Shown: positions 22,777-30,403 of the stretch, one piece after another | Layout of the letters: the number at the start of each line of letters is the position of its first letter | Position numbering within the stretch: the first letter of the stretch is position 1 | Assembly: GCA_046330285.1 (NCBI GenBank) | Contig: JAXLSX010000014.1 | Span: forward strand, 1 to 38,336 | Length of the DNA stretch: 38,336 nt | From: RHKX01 sp046330285 | GTDB lineage: Bacteria > Actinomycetota > Thermoleophilia > Solirubrobacterales > 70-9 | Reading direction: 5' to 3' | The notes under the pieces: generated by a model | Told to the model about the DNA's origin: nothing | The model's input: only the letters and a program-made list of their open reading frames with translations | Database searches by the model: none | Translations under genes and position numbers: made by a program

Positions 22777-23247
22777 CTAAACCTCGGCGGGTTCGATTTC
22801 CTCGTCGCGGCCGGCGAGGCGGTCGCGGCCGCGCTGGACGGCGGCGAGGAACTTCTGGAGGTTGACCTCGAGGGTCGAAAGGATCTCGTCGGCGTAGTCC
22901 TCGGCTCCGAGGCGAATCTGGCGCTCGGTGTCGCGGGCATCCTCGAGGATCTCCTCGGCGCCGCGCTCGGCCTGCTTGTAGACCTCCTCCTCGGAGATCA
23001 GGCGGGCCTGCTGGTCGCGGGCCTCCTTGACGATGCGCTCGGCCTCACGCTTGGCCTCGGCGAGCATCTCCTGACGCTCCTTGACGATCCAGCGCGCCTG
23101 CTTGATCTCTTCGGGGATCGTTGCCCGCATCTGGTCGAGCAGGTCGTAGATCTCTTCGCGATCGACGCGCACCTGGTCGGTCAGCGGGACCGGCCTGGCG
23201 TTGTGGATCAGGTCGTCGAGTTTGTCTATGAGAACGAGGACGTCCAT
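22777..23247 (-). CDS. DivIVA-like coiled-coil protein (SepIVA-type)
   Basis: A 156-residue, mostly helical protein. MDVLVLIDKLDDLIHNARPV at the start and VDREEIYDLLDQM at 28-40 precede a long charged coiled coil (about 45-140: IKQARWIVKERQEMLAEAKREAE and onward). It matches the mycobacterial SepIVA (Rv2927c) type of division and envelope-synthesis regulator, and the position between coaD and yceD fits that locus. Acts on the cytoplasmic side. ATG at 23247, 12 bases after TAAGCT. Identification rests on architecture and synteny, so the exact role is inferred. Confidence 0.82.
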   Translation of the reverse strand: MDVLVLIDKLDDLIHNARPVPLTDQVRVDREEIYDLLDQMRATIPEEIKQARWIVKERQEMLAEAKREAERIVKEARDQQARLISEEEVYKQAERGAEEILEDARDTERQIRLGAEDYADEILSTLEVNLQKFLAAVQRGRDRLAGRDEEIEPAEV

Positions 23248-23259
23248 CAGTGCGGCTAA

Positions 23260-23265
23260 AGCTTA
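23260..23265 (-). promoter_or_regulatory. Candidate -10 box TAAGCT before the sepIVA-like gene
   Basis: TAAGCT on the minus strand lies 12 bases before the ATG at 23247, giving a leader of about six bases. Confidence 0.35.
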
Positions 23266-23272
23266 GGGGTCG

Positions 23273-23320
23273 GAGGGAAAAACCCTCGCGTCGCGGGAAC
23301 ATTCTGCAAGACGCTGCAAG
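23273..23320. promoter_or_regulatory. Hairpin and tandem CTGCAAG repeats upstream of the sepIVA-like gene
   Basis: The 100-base gap after coaD contains GAGGG-AAAAA-CCCTC (23273-23287), a perfect 5-base inverted repeat just upstream of the -10 box, and two exact CTGCAAG copies at 23304-23310 and 23314-23320, one helical turn apart. The direct repeats suit a protein binding one face of the DNA. Confidence 0.35.
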
Positions 23321-23347
23321 CTCCTGCCCATCGGGGGTCCCGGAAAG

Positions 23348-23839
23348 TCAGCGTTCGATCCGCTCACGAAGGGCCACCGCGACTTCAGCCGGGACGAGAT
23401 CGCCGACGTCGCCCCCGAACGTCGCGAGTTCCTTGACACCGGTCGAGGAGAGGAAGCTGTACTCGGGCGAGGCCATGACGTAGGCGCTCTCGATCTCGGG
23501 GGCGAGCTTGCGGTTGAGCTGGTTCATCTCGAACTCGTACTCGAAGTCCGAGATCGCCCGCAGCCCCTTGACGATTGTCGTCGCGTTGTTCTCCCGCGCG
23601 AAATCGACGAGCAGCGTCGAGAAGACCCTCGCCTCGACGTTCGGCATGTCGGCGGTCGCCCGCTCGATGAACCCGGCCCGCTCCTCGGCGGTGAACAGCG
23701 TCTTCTGCTTGCGCAGCGGCTGGTTGACCACGCCGACGATGACCTGCTCGAAGATCCGGGCGGCGCGCCCGATGATGTCGAGGTGTCCGTTGGTCACCGG
23801 GTCGTAGCTGCCCGGGCAGATCGCCGTGCGCGTGCTCAT
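23348..23839 (-). CDS. coaD: Phosphopantetheine adenylyltransferase
   Basis: CoaD makes dephospho-CoA from phosphopantetheine and ATP. The 163-residue length is normal. GSYDPVTNGH at 10-19 carries the T/HxGH nucleotidyl-transferase motif, KGLRAISDFEYEFEMN forms the substrate loop and SSTGVKEL the C-terminal phosphate loop. The ATG overlaps the rsmD stop (ATGA), so translation is coupled. Confidence 0.97.
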   Translation of the reverse strand: MSTRTAICPGSYDPVTNGHLDIIGRAARIFEQVIVGVVNQPLRKQKTLFTAEERAGFIERATADMPNVEARVFSTLLVDFARENNATTIVKGLRAISDFEYEFEMNQLNRKLAPEIESAYVMASPEYSFLSSTGVKELATFGGDVGDLVPAEVAVALRERIER

Positions 23840-24360
23840 CGGCCGCTCCCGTGGATCCGGATCGCCGTCTCCCCGTACTCGCGGCCGTCGAGCAGCGGCA
23901 GGCCGAGCTCGAGCGCGTCGGCGGCGCGGGACTCGACGATCACGCGTCCACCTGCCCGGAGTCGTCGCGGAAGCAGTTCTTCGAGGTCGGAACCAAAGCG
24001 GCGGGCGAGTCTATACGGCGGATCGCAGAAGATGAGGTCGAAGTTCCCGCCTTTGCGGCGGAGGAAACCGATCGCGTCGCCGCGGACCACCTCGCAACGA
24101 TCGCCGGCACCGAGCGCCTCGACGTTCGCAGCGGCCGGAGCGACGTCGACGTCGACCAGCGTCGCCGTCGCCGCGCCGCGCGAGATCGCCTCGAGCCCGA
24201 GCGCTCCGGTACCGGCGAAGAGGTCGAGGACCGTGAGGCCGGAGACGTCGCCGAGGATCGAGAAGAGCGCCTCGCGGACGCGGTCGGTCGTCGGCCGGAC
24301 CGCCTCCCCCCGTGGCGCCGACAGCCTCCTGCCTCCGAATTCTCCGGCGACGATCCGCAT
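23836..24360 (-). CDS. rsmD: 16S rRNA (guanine-966-N2)-methyltransferase
   Basis: RsmD methylates G966 in the small-subunit head. The 174 residues show the family start MRIVAGEFGGRRL, the RPTTDRVREALFSIL block, SAM motif LDLFAGTGALG at 45-55 and catalytic DPPY at 113-116. It starts one base after the recG stop and overlaps coaD by four bases, the standard recG-rsmD-coaD order. Confidence 0.96.
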   Translation of the reverse strand: MRIVAGEFGGRRLSAPRGEAVRPTTDRVREALFSILGDVSGLTVLDLFAGTGALGLEAISRGAATATLVDVDVAPAAANVEALGAGDRCEVVRGDAIGFLRRKGGNFDLIFCDPPYRLARRFGSDLEELLPRRLRAGGRVIVESRAADALELGLPLLDGREYGETAIRIHGSGR

Positions 24361-24361
24361 C

Positions 24362-26599
24362 TCAGGCTGCGATCGGCTCGGCGCGCTCGTCGCCGAAGCG
24401 CTCGCGGACAGCGTCGACGAGCGGCCCCAGCTCGGGCGCGTCGAGCGAGTCGCTGCGATCGAGGATCGCGATCAGGTCGGCGCGCGCGACCCCGAGGATC
24501 GGCGCGTCCTCGGGCAGGGTCGCGACCCGGAAGCGCGGCAGCCCGCTCTGGCGGGTCCCGAGCACCTCCCCCTCCCCGCGGAGGTTCAGGTCGACCTCCG
24601 CGAGCTCGAAGCCGTCGCGTTCGCGGACGACCGCCTCGAGCCGGGCTCGCGCCCGCTCGCCCTCGGGGTCGGCGAAGAGGATGCATTGCGACTCGTGCTC
24701 GCCGCGGCCGATCCGCCCGCGGAGCTGATGGAGCTGGCTGAGGCCGAACCTGTCGGCGCCCTCGATCAGCATCACCGACGCGTTCGGGACGTCGATACCG
24801 ACCTCGATGACGCTGGTCGCGACGAGCACGTCGGCGCTGCCGTCGGCGAACCGGGCCATCGCCCGGGCCTTGTCGGCCGACGGCATCTGCCCGTGCAGCA
24901 CCTCGACCGTGAAGTCCGCGAACTCGCCGGTCGCGAGGCGCTCGCCCTCGCTGACCGCGGCCTTCGCCTCCTCCTTCTCCGACTCGCTGACGAGCGGGCA
25001 GACGACGTATGCCTGGCGGCCCTCGCGCAGCCGGTCGCGGATGAACCCGTAGGCACCGTCACGTCGCTCCTCGCCGACGAGCCAGGTCGTGATCGGCCGG
25101 CGCCCGGCGGGCAGCTCGCGAAGGACGGTGACGTCGAGGTCCCCGAACGCGGTCAGCGACAGCGTCCGCGGGATCGGCGTCGCCGTCATGTGGAGGACGT
25201 GCGGCGCCTCGCCCCCCTTCTCGTCCAGCGCCCGCCGCTGGCGGACCCCGAAGCGGTGCTGCTCGTCGACCACCGCGACGGCGAGCCGGGCGAAGCGGAC
25301 GGTCGGCTCGATCAGCGCGTGGGTGCCGACGATCAGCGGCAGCTCGCCGGTCTCGAGCCGGCTCAGGGTCTCACGGCGGCGGGCGGTCGGCGTCGAACCC
25401 GTCAGGAGCCCGATCGGCGTCGGCGAGCCCGCCAGAAGCGCCTCGAGCGTCGCGAAGTGCTGCTCGGCCAGGGTCTCGGTCGGCGCCATCAGCGCCGCCT
25501 GGCGGCCGGATTCGAGCGCCCGCAGCATCGCGTAGAGGGCGACGACCGTCTTGCCGGAACCGACCTCTCCCATCAGCAGCCGCTGCATCGGCCTCGTCGC
25601 CGCCAGGTCGGCGTCGATCTCGGCGAACGCCTGGCGCTGGTCCCCGGTCGGCGCGAATGGGAGCGCCTCGATCCACTCCGCGACCAGAGCCCCGGGCTCG
25701 CCGAGCCCGGCCGCGGCGCGACCGCTTCGGCGCTCGCCCCGGCGGAGCTGGAGGGCCGCCTGATGGAGGAAGAGCTCCTCGTAGGCGAGGCGGGCGCGAG
25801 CCGGGCCGAGGTCCTCGCGGCTGCGCGGGAAGTGCATCGCCACCCGGGCGTCGGCGGCGCCGGGAAAGCCGTGGCGGGCGCGGATCGCCGCCGGCAGCGG
25901 CTCGAGGACGGCGGGCGCCAGCGCAAGAGCACTCCAGACCCACTCGCGGATGCGCTGCACCCGCAGGCCCTCGCCGCTCGGGTGAACGGGAACGAGGCCC
26001 GTCGTGTGGAGCCCGGCGGGCGGACCGGGCGCGTCGCGGATCGGATCGGCCCCGCCCGCGGGGCCGTCCTCCCCCCCCACGATCTCAAACGCCTCGGGCT
26101 TGAAGCCGCGGCCGTCGCTCCGGCCGCTGAGCAGGATCCGCACCCCGGGCTTGAGGCGATCGGCGAGCCAGGCCTGGTTGAACCAGGCGACGGAGACGAT
26201 GCCCGTGCCGTCGGCGACGGTCGCCTCGACGATCCGGAGGTTTCGCCGCCGGGTCGGCCGCAGGCGACTCGTGCGGACCTCGGCGAGCACGGTCGCCGGG
26301 CGGCCCGGAACGAGCTCGGCGATCGTGGTGACGACCGAGCGGTCGGCCCAGTCGTGGGGGTAGTGCTCGATCAGGTCGCCGAAGGAGACGATGCCGATCC
26401 GCGCCGCGGCGGCGGCGATCTTCTCGCCGACCCCGCGAAGGTCGGTCAGCGGCTGGGCCAGGCGCGAATGCGGCAAGCGGGCGCGGAGCGGCGCCGCGAG
26501 GAGATCCTCGCGCGTGGTCCCGCCCCCGGCGAACGCCGCGGGTGGATCAGGCGGGCCGGATTCGGCGGCGGCGGCTGCGGTCGATCCTGCTGCGCTCAT
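24362..26599 (-). CDS. recG: ATP-dependent DNA helicase RecG
   Basis: RecG reverses stalled forks and branch-migrates junctions. The 745 residues comprise an Ala/Pro-rich N-terminal stretch (1-45), an HhH/wedge OB-fold region (about 50-200), helicase motif I GEVGSGKT at 344-351, motif II DEQH at 445-448 and, towards the C-terminus, the motif VI region QLRGRIGR. The ATG at 26599 (MSAAGS) is chosen; the frame is open further upstream but would cross the divergent promoter. TATCCT lies 17 bases upstream. First gene of the leftward block. Confidence 0.97.
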   Translation of the reverse strand: MSAAGSTAAAAAESGPPDPPAAFAGGGTTREDLLAAPLRARLPHSRLAQPLTDLRGVGEKIAAAAARIGIVSFGDLIEHYPHDWADRSVVTTIAELVPGRPATVLAEVRTSRLRPTRRRNLRIVEATVADGTGIVSVAWFNQAWLADRLKPGVRILLSGRSDGRGFKPEAFEIVGGEDGPAGGADPIRDAPGPPAGLHTTGLVPVHPSGEGLRVQRIREWVWSALALAPAVLEPLPAAIRARHGFPGAADARVAMHFPRSREDLGPARARLAYEELFLHQAALQLRRGERRSGRAAAGLGEPGALVAEWIEALPFAPTGDQRQAFAEIDADLAATRPMQRLLMGEVGSGKTVVALYAMLRALESGRQAALMAPTETLAEQHFATLEALLAGSPTPIGLLTGSTPTARRRETLSRLETGELPLIVGTHALIEPTVRFARLAVAVVDEQHRFGVRQRRALDEKGGEAPHVLHMTATPIPRTLSLTAFGDLDVTVLRELPAGRRPITTWLVGEERRDGAYGFIRDRLREGRQAYVVCPLVSESEKEEAKAAVSEGERLATGEFADFTVEVLHGQMPSADKARAMARFADGSADVLVATSVIEVGIDVPNASVMLIEGADRFGLSQLHQLRGRIGRGEHESQCILFADPEGERARARLEAVVRERDGFELAEVDLNLRGEGEVLGTRQSGLPRFRVATLPEDAPILGVARADLIAILDRSDSLDAPELGPLVDAVRERFGDERAEPIAA

Positions 26600-26616
26600 C
26601 GGGGACTCACCCGGCG

Positions 26617-26622
26617 AGGATA
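26617..26622 (-). promoter_or_regulatory. -10 box TATCCT for recG
   Basis: TATCCT on the minus strand lies 17 bases before the recG ATG. It diverges from the TAGGCT box of the DUF427 gene 30 bases away, so the 65-base gap holds two back-to-back promoters. Confidence 0.4.
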
Positions 26623-26652
26623 GGAGCGGCCGGGCACGGAACCGCGCGGGCG

Positions 26653-26658
26653 TAGGCT
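26653..26658 (+). promoter_or_regulatory. -10 box TAGGCT for the DUF427 gene
   Basis: TAGGCT is followed by 6 bases and the GTG at 26665, a leaderless arrangement identical to that of trmD. Confidence 0.45.
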
Positions 26659-26664
26659 TGGCCG

Positions 26665-27192
26665 GTGACCGCACGCTTCGGCCGCCGCCCCGACCCCGAG
26701 CCCGCGACCGGGATTGCTGAGAACGGGCTCACGCGGGAATCGGTCTGGGACTACCCGCGGCCGCCCCGGATCGAGCCGGTCGGCAGACGCGTTCGAGTCG
26801 CCCTCGGCGGCGTGACGATCGTCGACGTTCCCGACGCGATCCGCGTGCTCGAGACCGCCGGCGCCCCGACCGTCTACGTCCCGATCGAGGCCGTCGCCGG
26901 CGGCGCCCTGCAACCGGTCGGAGGCGGGAGCTTCTGCGAGTGGAAGGGCGCGGCAGCCTACTGGGACGTCGTCGCCGGCGGCGCCACCGCCGCTCGGGCG
27001 GCGTGGAGCTATCCCCAGCCGAGCGAGGCGTTCGGCGATCTCCGCGGCCTCGTCTCCTTCTACCCGGCGCTCGTCGAGTGCCGGCTCGGAGACGAGCTCG
27101 TCCGGCCGCAGCCCGGCGGGTTCTACGGCGGCTGGGTTACGGCGGAGATCACCGGGCCGATCAAGGGCGCGCCCGGCTCGGAGGGCTGGTAG
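26665..27192 (+). CDS. DUF427 domain-containing protein
   Basis: A 175-residue single-domain DUF427 protein, recognised by SVWDYPRPPRIEPV near the start, TVYVPIEAV, the FCEWKGAAAYW block around 89-99 and YGGWVT near the end. The family is common in actinobacteria and of unknown activity; it is compact and soluble. GTG start with a leaderless-type promoter. It lies between recG and the GST-like gene, a place where many relatives have no gene, and converges on the GST-like gene with 8 bases between stops. Confidence 0.88.
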   Translation: MTARFGRRPDPEPATGIAENGLTRESVWDYPRPPRIEPVGRRVRVALGGVTIVDVPDAIRVLETAGAPTVYVPIEAVAGGALQPVGGGSFCEWKGAAAYWDVVAGGATAARAAWSYPQPSEAFGDLRGLVSFYPALVECRLGDELVRPQPGGFYGGWVTAEITGPIKGAPGSEGW

Positions 27193-27200
27193 CCGGGGAC

Positions 27201-27974
27201 TCAGGGACGGCGGGCGTCGCCGCGCTCGCGGGCAAACGTCTCCTGCACCCAGCGGTAGCCGGCGCGGTCGGCGATCTCGGCCCGGAACTCCTCGAAGGCG
27301 GGGGGCGGCTCGGCCGTTACGTCGGGTCCCTCGGGGGGCTGGACGATCGGCCCGAACAGCGCCGCGGCGGTGAGATCCGCCACCGAGAAGCGGCCGCCGA
27401 CCATGTAGGTGCCGTCGCCCGCGTCGAGCTCGCGCTCGAGCCGGTCGAGCGCGGCGAGGATCTTCGCGCGGGCCTGCTCCGAGGTCTCCTCGCCGGCGAC
27501 CCGGAAGCGGAGCTGCGTGTAGGTGCGGGCAAGCGCCCCTCCCGCGGCGCGGCCGGCCCGGGTGTCGCGGATCGGGCCCGGCAGCATCGGCGCGGCGAAG
27601 TCGGCGAACCCCCCGGGAGCGTCACGGAGGTCGTGGAAGACGAGCGCCCGCGCGTAGGGGCCGAGTTCCCTGCCGAAGAACTCCTCGATCTCGAGCGCCC
27701 GCCTCCGGTCGGACGGATCATCGGGATAGAGCGGCGGGTCCGGCTGCACCTCCTCGAGCGCGGCGATGATCGCGGCGGAGTCCCCGATCGCACGACCGTC
27801 GAGGACCAGCACCGGGAACGTGTGCGAGGCGCCCCGCGTGAGCCAGAGGGCGATCGCGATGTGCGAGGGCGGCGGCGGCGAGCGGCGCTCGTGCTCGATC
27901 CCCTTCCGCTCCAGCGCCCACCTCGCCTTCTCGCTGTAGTGCGAGACGGGGATCTGCCAGAGCGTGGCCGTCAC
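27201..27974 (-). CDS. Glutathione S-transferase-like protein
   Basis: A 257-residue two-domain protein. The N-terminal thioredoxin-like part has PVSHYSEKARWALERKG at 9-25, FPVLVLDG at 53-60 and GDSAAI at 64-69 (the gamma-glutamyl-binding Asp-Ser), and an all-helical C-terminal domain follows (about 90-250). The first strand ends in Ser-His-Tyr with no Cys, so chemistry by a Cys nucleophile is unlikely. Actinobacteria generally lack glutathione, so another thiol or a non-thiol role is likely. GTG start at 27974. It sits between fakA and recG, probably an insertion. Confidence 0.8.
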   Translation of the reverse strand: MTATLWQIPVSHYSEKARWALERKGIEHERRSPPPPSHIAIALWLTRGASHTFPVLVLDGRAIGDSAAIIAALEEVQPDPPLYPDDPSDRRRALEIEEFFGRELGPYARALVFHDLRDAPGGFADFAAPMLPGPIRDTRAGRAAGGALARTYTQLRFRVAGEETSEQARAKILAALDRLERELDAGDGTYMVGGRFSVADLTAAALFGPIVQPPEGPDVTAEPPPAFEEFRAEIADRAGYRWVQETFARERGDARRP

Positions 27975-27995
27975 CGGCTCATTCCCTCGACTCGG

Positions 27996-29633
27996 TCACT
28001 GGGCCGCCAGCAACCACCAGTAGTGCGGCTGACCGCCGCGATGCGCCTCCGCCTCGATCGGGTCGGCGACGAGCCCCGTCACCTCGTCGATCGGGATCGG
28101 CGCCCCCTCGCCCTCGACAATCGTGACGATCTCCGCCCCGTCGCTCAGCGCCTCGATGGTGGTGACCAGCGTCGATCCGGCGCCGCCCCAGGCGATCACC
28201 TCGCCTTCGACGAAGCCCACGGCGTCGCCGCGAACGAAGCGGCCCTCGGCGTCGTCGCGCGCTGCCGGCGCCACCGCTCCCGTCCTCGTATCGGCCAGGG
28301 CGCCGGCGAGACGGTCGACGTTCTCGGCGAGCGTCGCGCCGGGATCGAGCTCCACCATCGCCACCAGGCCCGCCTGCTGGGAGGTGCAGTCGAGGACGTG
28401 CGCCTCGCGGTCGGAGAGCTCGGCCGCGTGCTCGGCGGCGAGGACGACGTTCGGCGAGTTCGGCAGCACGAGGACCCCGTCGGCACCTACGGAGTGGATG
28501 CCGGCGAGAAGCTCGTCGGTCGAGGGGTTCATCGTCGGGCCGCCGTTGACGACGGTGGCCCCGAGCTCCTCGTAGAGGCTGCGCAACCCGTCGCCGGAGA
28601 CCACCGCGACCAAGCCGCAACAGGTTCCCATCGCCTCGAGCCGGCGCTCGCGCTCGGCGACCTGCTCGCGCATGTCCGCCTCGTCGACCTGCGAGACCGT
28701 GCCGTGGCCGTCGAACACCGCGCGGGCCAGCGGCGGCTCGTCGGTATGGACGTGGACGCGGAGCGTGCGCTCGTCGCCGACGACGAGGATCGAGTCGCCG
28801 AGCTCGCGCAGGAGCGGCTCGAACGAAGGCCCGTCGAGGTCGTTGCCCTGGACGATGAAGTTGACGCACCAGCGGAAGCGGCTGTCGGTGTGTTGTGGGG
28901 CCGAGAGACGGGCCGGCGCCTGGGCGGGGATGTCGACCTGCGGCGTCTCCTCGCCGCGGAGCCCGGCGACCATGCCGGCCATGATCAGGACGAGGCCGTG
29001 GGCGCCGGCGTCGACGACTCCGGCCTCGGCGAGGACGTCGAGCTGTTCGGGGGTGCGCTGCACGGCCTGCTCGCCGGCCCGGGTGATGACTTCGAGCACG
29101 GCGGCGAGGATCTGGTCCTGCTCCTCCTGGCTGAGGTCCGCGTTCAGGTTGAGGTCGGCGTCGGCGATGCGGGCGAGGTGCATCGTCGCCGAGTTGGCCA
29201 TCGCCCGGACGACGGTGAGCATCGTCCCCTCGGCCGGGTTGCGGACCGACTCGTAGGCGGCGTCGGCGGCGGAGGAGAAGGCGGAGGCGACGAGGACCGG
29301 GTCGATCAGGTCACCGGGGCGGGTCGCGAGCTCCTCGGCGGCGCCGCGGACGATCTGGCTGAGGATCACGCCGGAGTTGCCGCGAGCGCCCATGAGCGCG
29401 GCCCGGGCGACCGCGTGGACGAGCTCGGCGCGGTCGGCCTCCTCCCCCTCCTCGGCCTCGATCCGGTCGAGCTCGGCGAGTACCGCCCGCATCGTCAGCG
29501 CCATGTTGTCGCCGGTGTCGCCGTCTGCGACCGGGTAGACGTTGAGGTCGTTGACCTCGTCGCGGCGGGCGTCGAGATAGGTGTAGGCGGTCTGGACGAT
29601 CCGCCGGAAGCGGGCTACGGAGGGATCCGGCAT
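27996..29633 (-). CDS. fakA: DAK2/DegV-type kinase-domain protein (FakA/YloV family)
   Basis: 545 residues with the DhaL-type ATP-binding motif NVYPVADGDTGDNM at 31-44, MGARGNSGVILSQ, and GVVDAGAHGLV, followed by the middle and C-terminal domains of FakA. The family phosphorylates FakB-bound fatty acids, feeding exogenous or recycled fatty acids to phospholipid synthesis. No fakB (DegV) gene is visible here. rpmB-fakA-recG is a common order; two genes have come between fakA and recG in this genome. ATG at 29633, 49 bases after rpmB. Confidence 0.92.
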   Translation of the reverse strand: MPDPSVARFRRIVQTAYTYLDARRDEVNDLNVYPVADGDTGDNMALTMRAVLAELDRIEAEEGEEADRAELVHAVARAALMGARGNSGVILSQIVRGAAEELATRPGDLIDPVLVASAFSSAADAAYESVRNPAEGTMLTVVRAMANSATMHLARIADADLNLNADLSQEEQDQILAAVLEVITRAGEQAVQRTPEQLDVLAEAGVVDAGAHGLVLIMAGMVAGLRGEETPQVDIPAQAPARLSAPQHTDSRFRWCVNFIVQGNDLDGPSFEPLLRELGDSILVVGDERTLRVHVHTDEPPLARAVFDGHGTVSQVDEADMREQVAERERRLEAMGTCCGLVAVVSGDGLRSLYEELGATVVNGGPTMNPSTDELLAGIHSVGADGVLVLPNSPNVVLAAEHAAELSDREAHVLDCTSQQAGLVAMVELDPGATLAENVDRLAGALADTRTGAVAPAARDDAEGRFVRGDAVGFVEGEVIAWGGAGSTLVTTIEALSDGAEIVTIVEGEGAPIPIDEVTGLVADPIEAEAHRGGQPHYWWLLAAQ

Positions 29634-29682
29634 GAATCCCGAGTTCTAACAGCCGGGCCGGGTCAGATCCCGGCCGGTCCGG

Positions 29683-29874
29683 CTATGCAGCCTTGGTGAC
29701 TTTGTTCGCCTTGAGGCAGCGCGTGCAGACGTAGACGCGGCGGGGGCCGGAGCCCTCGTCGATCCGGACCTTCTGCAGGTTCGGGTTGAAGCGGCGCCGG
29801 GTCGCGACCATCGAGTGGCTGCGCGAGTTTCCGACCGCGGGCTTCTTACCGCAGCTGTGACATACCTTGGCCAT
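29683..29874 (-). CDS. rpmB: Ribosomal protein bL28 (zinc form)
   Basis: A 63-residue bL28 with cysteine pairs Cys5/Cys8 and Cys50/Cys53, the zinc-binding variant; conserved core GNSRSHSMVATRRRFNPNLQ. The ATG at 29874 (MAKVCHSC) is preferred over the ATG seven codons earlier, because MAKVC is the usual N-terminus and a TACCAT box lies 10 bases before it. A strong hairpin separates it from ribH. Confidence 0.95.
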   Translation of the reverse strand: MAKVCHSCGKKPAVGNSRSHSMVATRRRFNPNLQKVRIDEGSGPRRVYVCTRCLKANKVTKAA

Positions 29875-29884
29875 CGGACGCGGC

Positions 29885-29890
29885 ATGGTA
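29885..29890 (-). promoter_or_regulatory. Candidate -10 box TACCAT for rpmB
   Basis: TACCAT on the minus strand lies 10 bases before the rpmB ATG and overlaps the 3' arm of the ribH-rpmB hairpin. Confidence 0.35.
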
Positions 29891-29915
29891 GCCAACCGGC
29901 GACGCCGGTGGCTAC
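29888..29915 (-). terminator. Long hairpin overlapping the ribH stop codon
   Basis: GTAGCC-A-ACCGGC at 29888-29900 pairs with GCCGGTGGCTAC at 29904-29915: 12 base pairs with one bulged A and a 3-base loop. The ribH TAG lies inside it. No T-run follows, so it may be a weak terminator, an mRNA 3'-end stabiliser or an attenuator before rpmB. Confidence 0.45.
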
Positions 29916-30403
29916 TTCAGCCTCTCGTCGCCGGCCATCAGGTGCATCTGCACCGCGGCGATGGCGGCGTTGCGCCCCTGGTCCCGCTTGCCGCCGCCGG
30001 CGCGGGCCTCGGCCTGCTCGCGCGTGTCGCAGGTGATGACGCCGAACGAGCAGGGGATCCCGGACTCGAGGGTCACCTGGCGAAGGCCGCTGGCCGACTC
30101 GGCGCAGACGAAGTCGTAGTGGTCGGTCTCACCGCGGATCACGACGCCGAGGCAGGCGACGCCGGCGAACCGGCCTGAGTCGGCGCAGAGCTTCGCCGCG
30201 AGCGGCAGCTCGAAGGCGCCGGGCACCTCGAAGGTCTGGACCGAGCCGGCACCGGCGCCCATCTCGAGGAAGCCCTCGAAGGCGCCGTTGGTCAGCCGTT
30301 CGGCGAGGTCGCCGTAGAACGTGGCGACGCAGATCGCCCATTCCGCGGCGGCGACCCGCTCGCGCTCCTCCGGCTCGAGCTGTCTGATCTCCCCGTCACC
30401 CAT
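29912..30403 (-). CDS. ribH: 6,7-dimethyl-8-ribityllumazine synthase
   Basis: RibH condenses the pyrimidinedione with 3,4-dihydroxybutanone 4-phosphate. The 163 residues show VPGAFELP at 60-67, the GETDHYDFV block at 91-99 with its catalytic His95, and the C-terminal RNAAIAAVQMH helix. The family's first motif, usually with Asn after Phe, reads FYGDLAERL here. Its start overlaps the ribBA stop by 8 bases. Last of the four riboflavin genes. Confidence 0.96.
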   Translation of the reverse strand: MGDGEIRQLEPEERERVAAAEWAICVATFYGDLAERLTNGAFEGFLEMGAGAGSVQTFEVPGAFELPLAAKLCADSGRFAGVACLGVVIRGETDHYDFVCAESASGLRQVTLESGIPCSFGVITCDTREQAEARAGGGKRDQGRNAAIAAVQMHLMAGDERLK

